From assembly GCA_001510575.1 (NCBI GenBank), contig LNGK01000008.1, forward strand, positions 3,188,687 to 3,252,686: DNA of 64,000 nucleotides, given 5' to 3'. The position numbers were made by a program, and so were the translations under genes. The notes below the pieces were generated by a model. It did not search any database. It was given only the letters and a program-made list of their open reading frames with translations, and was not told the DNA's origin. Source of the DNA: Knoxdaviesia capensis (taxonomy: Eukaryota > Ascomycota > Sordariomycetes > Microascales > Gondwanamycetaceae). Shown piece after piece: positions 62,901-64,000 of the stretch (positions within the stretch are counted from its first letter, which is position 1; the number at the start of each line of letters is the position of its first letter).

Positions 62901-64000
62901 CTTCAGTGTGGCAACATCGCGGAACAGACCACGAAATCTATGTATCAACAGTGTAAAAGGGGTCTTGCTCAAGCGGATGATTATATGTGATAGTTCCGTG
63001 TGCTATACTGAGCGGAAGTAATGGAATGGTGGCAAAGAACTGACAATACCAATTCTCGTGGACGTATTAAACGCTATTCCTACGAGTCTACGCAGGGGAA
63101 AGCTCGGATCGGATGTAGATAAATCATGGTATAGAAGGTTGGCGCGGCAGGAAACATAGCCTGGAATCATCATGGTCCATGCTTAGGCGCAGTATTAACA
63201 GAATATCATTGATATCAGTCCGTCCGGTTACATACACATATACCATCTATTGTTTTCCCAGAGCGGAATTAAGACTCTAACACAGAGTTTCCGCGGTGTA
63301 AAGTTTCAAGTAAAGAATGTCATCCATGAGGAATATCAAATTGTCATATCATAAATAGCGCAAGCACGGCAGACAAGCACGTTGATGGCGTGAGGAAGGA
63401 GGAAGCATGGTACCCTTTGCACCGCGCACGCTACATACGGACGATGCTCGTAGACAAGAGCTAATATCATGACCTAGATATACCATCATTTATGATACCT
63501 CCACCATCAGCCTCCTCTATTCATCATACTTAAGTCAATATAGAGCGACAAACCTGGCCGGCGCTCCGGTAGACTTTGAGCCCCCATTCAATTTGGCGTC
63601 GCCGCTGTTCCTTATTTCAAAGATCAAGACAGGAGTTCATGACATGAAAGATCAGGTTACGGCTGACAGTGTTCCCGAACGAACAGGTAATCATCGGCAG
63701 TTAGCCAGATGAAAATCGATAGACTGACATGACGATGCCGGTGTCTCGTATCCGGAGTCTTGATTCGTTCTAGCGGGTGGCGACATCAATGTCTTTCTCC
63801 ATTCCAGGATTTCTATCCACGTATGACAGTCGCTTTTCATGGAGATATAAATTTGGAAACTGTAACAAGAACGCAGGGATGCCACCTACAGTGCCTACAC
63901 AATATGCCTACGTGGGGATTCTGTGTATGAGAATCCAGGGGCTTTTGGTTGTAGCTCCCAGATACGGCTGAGAAAGGCTGAAAATGTTAGGTGGAGAATT
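59932..64000. other. AT-rich, gene-poor end of the window
   Basis: No gene is supported in the last 4 kb. From about 59930 to 61400 the + strand is AT- and purine-rich with stops in all frames; part of it must be the promoter of the minus-strand regulator. Another AT-rich tract lies at about 62160-62480. The rest is mixed in composition with open stretches below 90 codons and no tRNA-like folds. Confidence 0.5.

Noticed and set aside
1..64000. CRISPR arrays, bacterial operons, phage or integrated viral genes
   Set aside because: None seen; the genes have spliceosomal introns and fungal families throughout.

Overview
The window is nuclear DNA of a filamentous ascomycete, most likely a member of the Eurotiomycetes (Aspergillus/Penicillium relatives). 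The evidence is short GT-AG introns with CTAAC-type branch sites, CT-rich leaders downstream of TATA boxes, and proteins of fungal-specific type: a peroxisomal ABCD transporter, a KdmA-type JmjC demethylase, a Mep-type ammonium transporter, a histidine acid phosphatase and a Zn(II)2Cys6 regulator. The organism was inferred from gene content only; no search was run.

Layout: (1) 0.8-3.2 kb, + strand, peroxisomal ABC half-transporter, 4 exons. (2) 4.1-8.7 kb, - strand, JmjN/JmjC/ePHD histone demethylase of 1475 aa, convergent with (1). (3) 12.3-14.5 kb, - strand, long-chain-base-1-phosphate phosphatase (LCB3 type), 4 exons. (4) 16.6 kb, tRNA-Gly(UCC), followed by two GA-rich heptamer arrays. (5) 19.7-23.8 kb, + strand, FHA-kinase of the Rad53/Chk2 family, 1314 aa, with a 34-nt first exon. 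(6) 33.0-35.0 kb, + strand, Mep/Amt ammonium transporter. (7) 37.4-40.1 kb, - strand, membrane-anchored histidine acid phosphatase, 9 exons, 653 aa. (8) 42.9-44.5 kb, - strand, TauD/TfdA-like dioxygenase, 5 exons, 384 aa. (9) 56.8-59.9 kb, - strand, central-domain Zn2Cys6 transcription factor.

Only eight confident protein genes and one tRNA occupy 64 kb. Gene-poor stretches of about 9 kb (23.8-33.0) and 12 kb (44.5-56.8) show no convincing coding signal, and AT-rich tracts lie near 41.8-42.7, 55.9-56.5 and 60-62.5 kb. This density is low for Eurotiales. The genes do not form an evident pathway or secondary-metabolite cluster; they are mainly housekeeping or nutrient-acquisition genes (fatty-acid import to peroxisomes, chromatin, sphingolipid turnover, DNA-damage signalling, ammonium uptake, phosphate release). 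The TauD-like enzyme and the Zn2Cys6 regulator sit in the gene-poor half and look more accessory.

Splice models were checked by reading phase: each favoured CDS sums to a whole number of codons with an open frame across every junction. Remaining uncertainties are the 5' end of the Zn2Cys6 gene, one 39-nt candidate intron in it, and an optional 12-nt exon in the ammonium transporter. I found no clear evidence of a previously undescribed multi-gene system.
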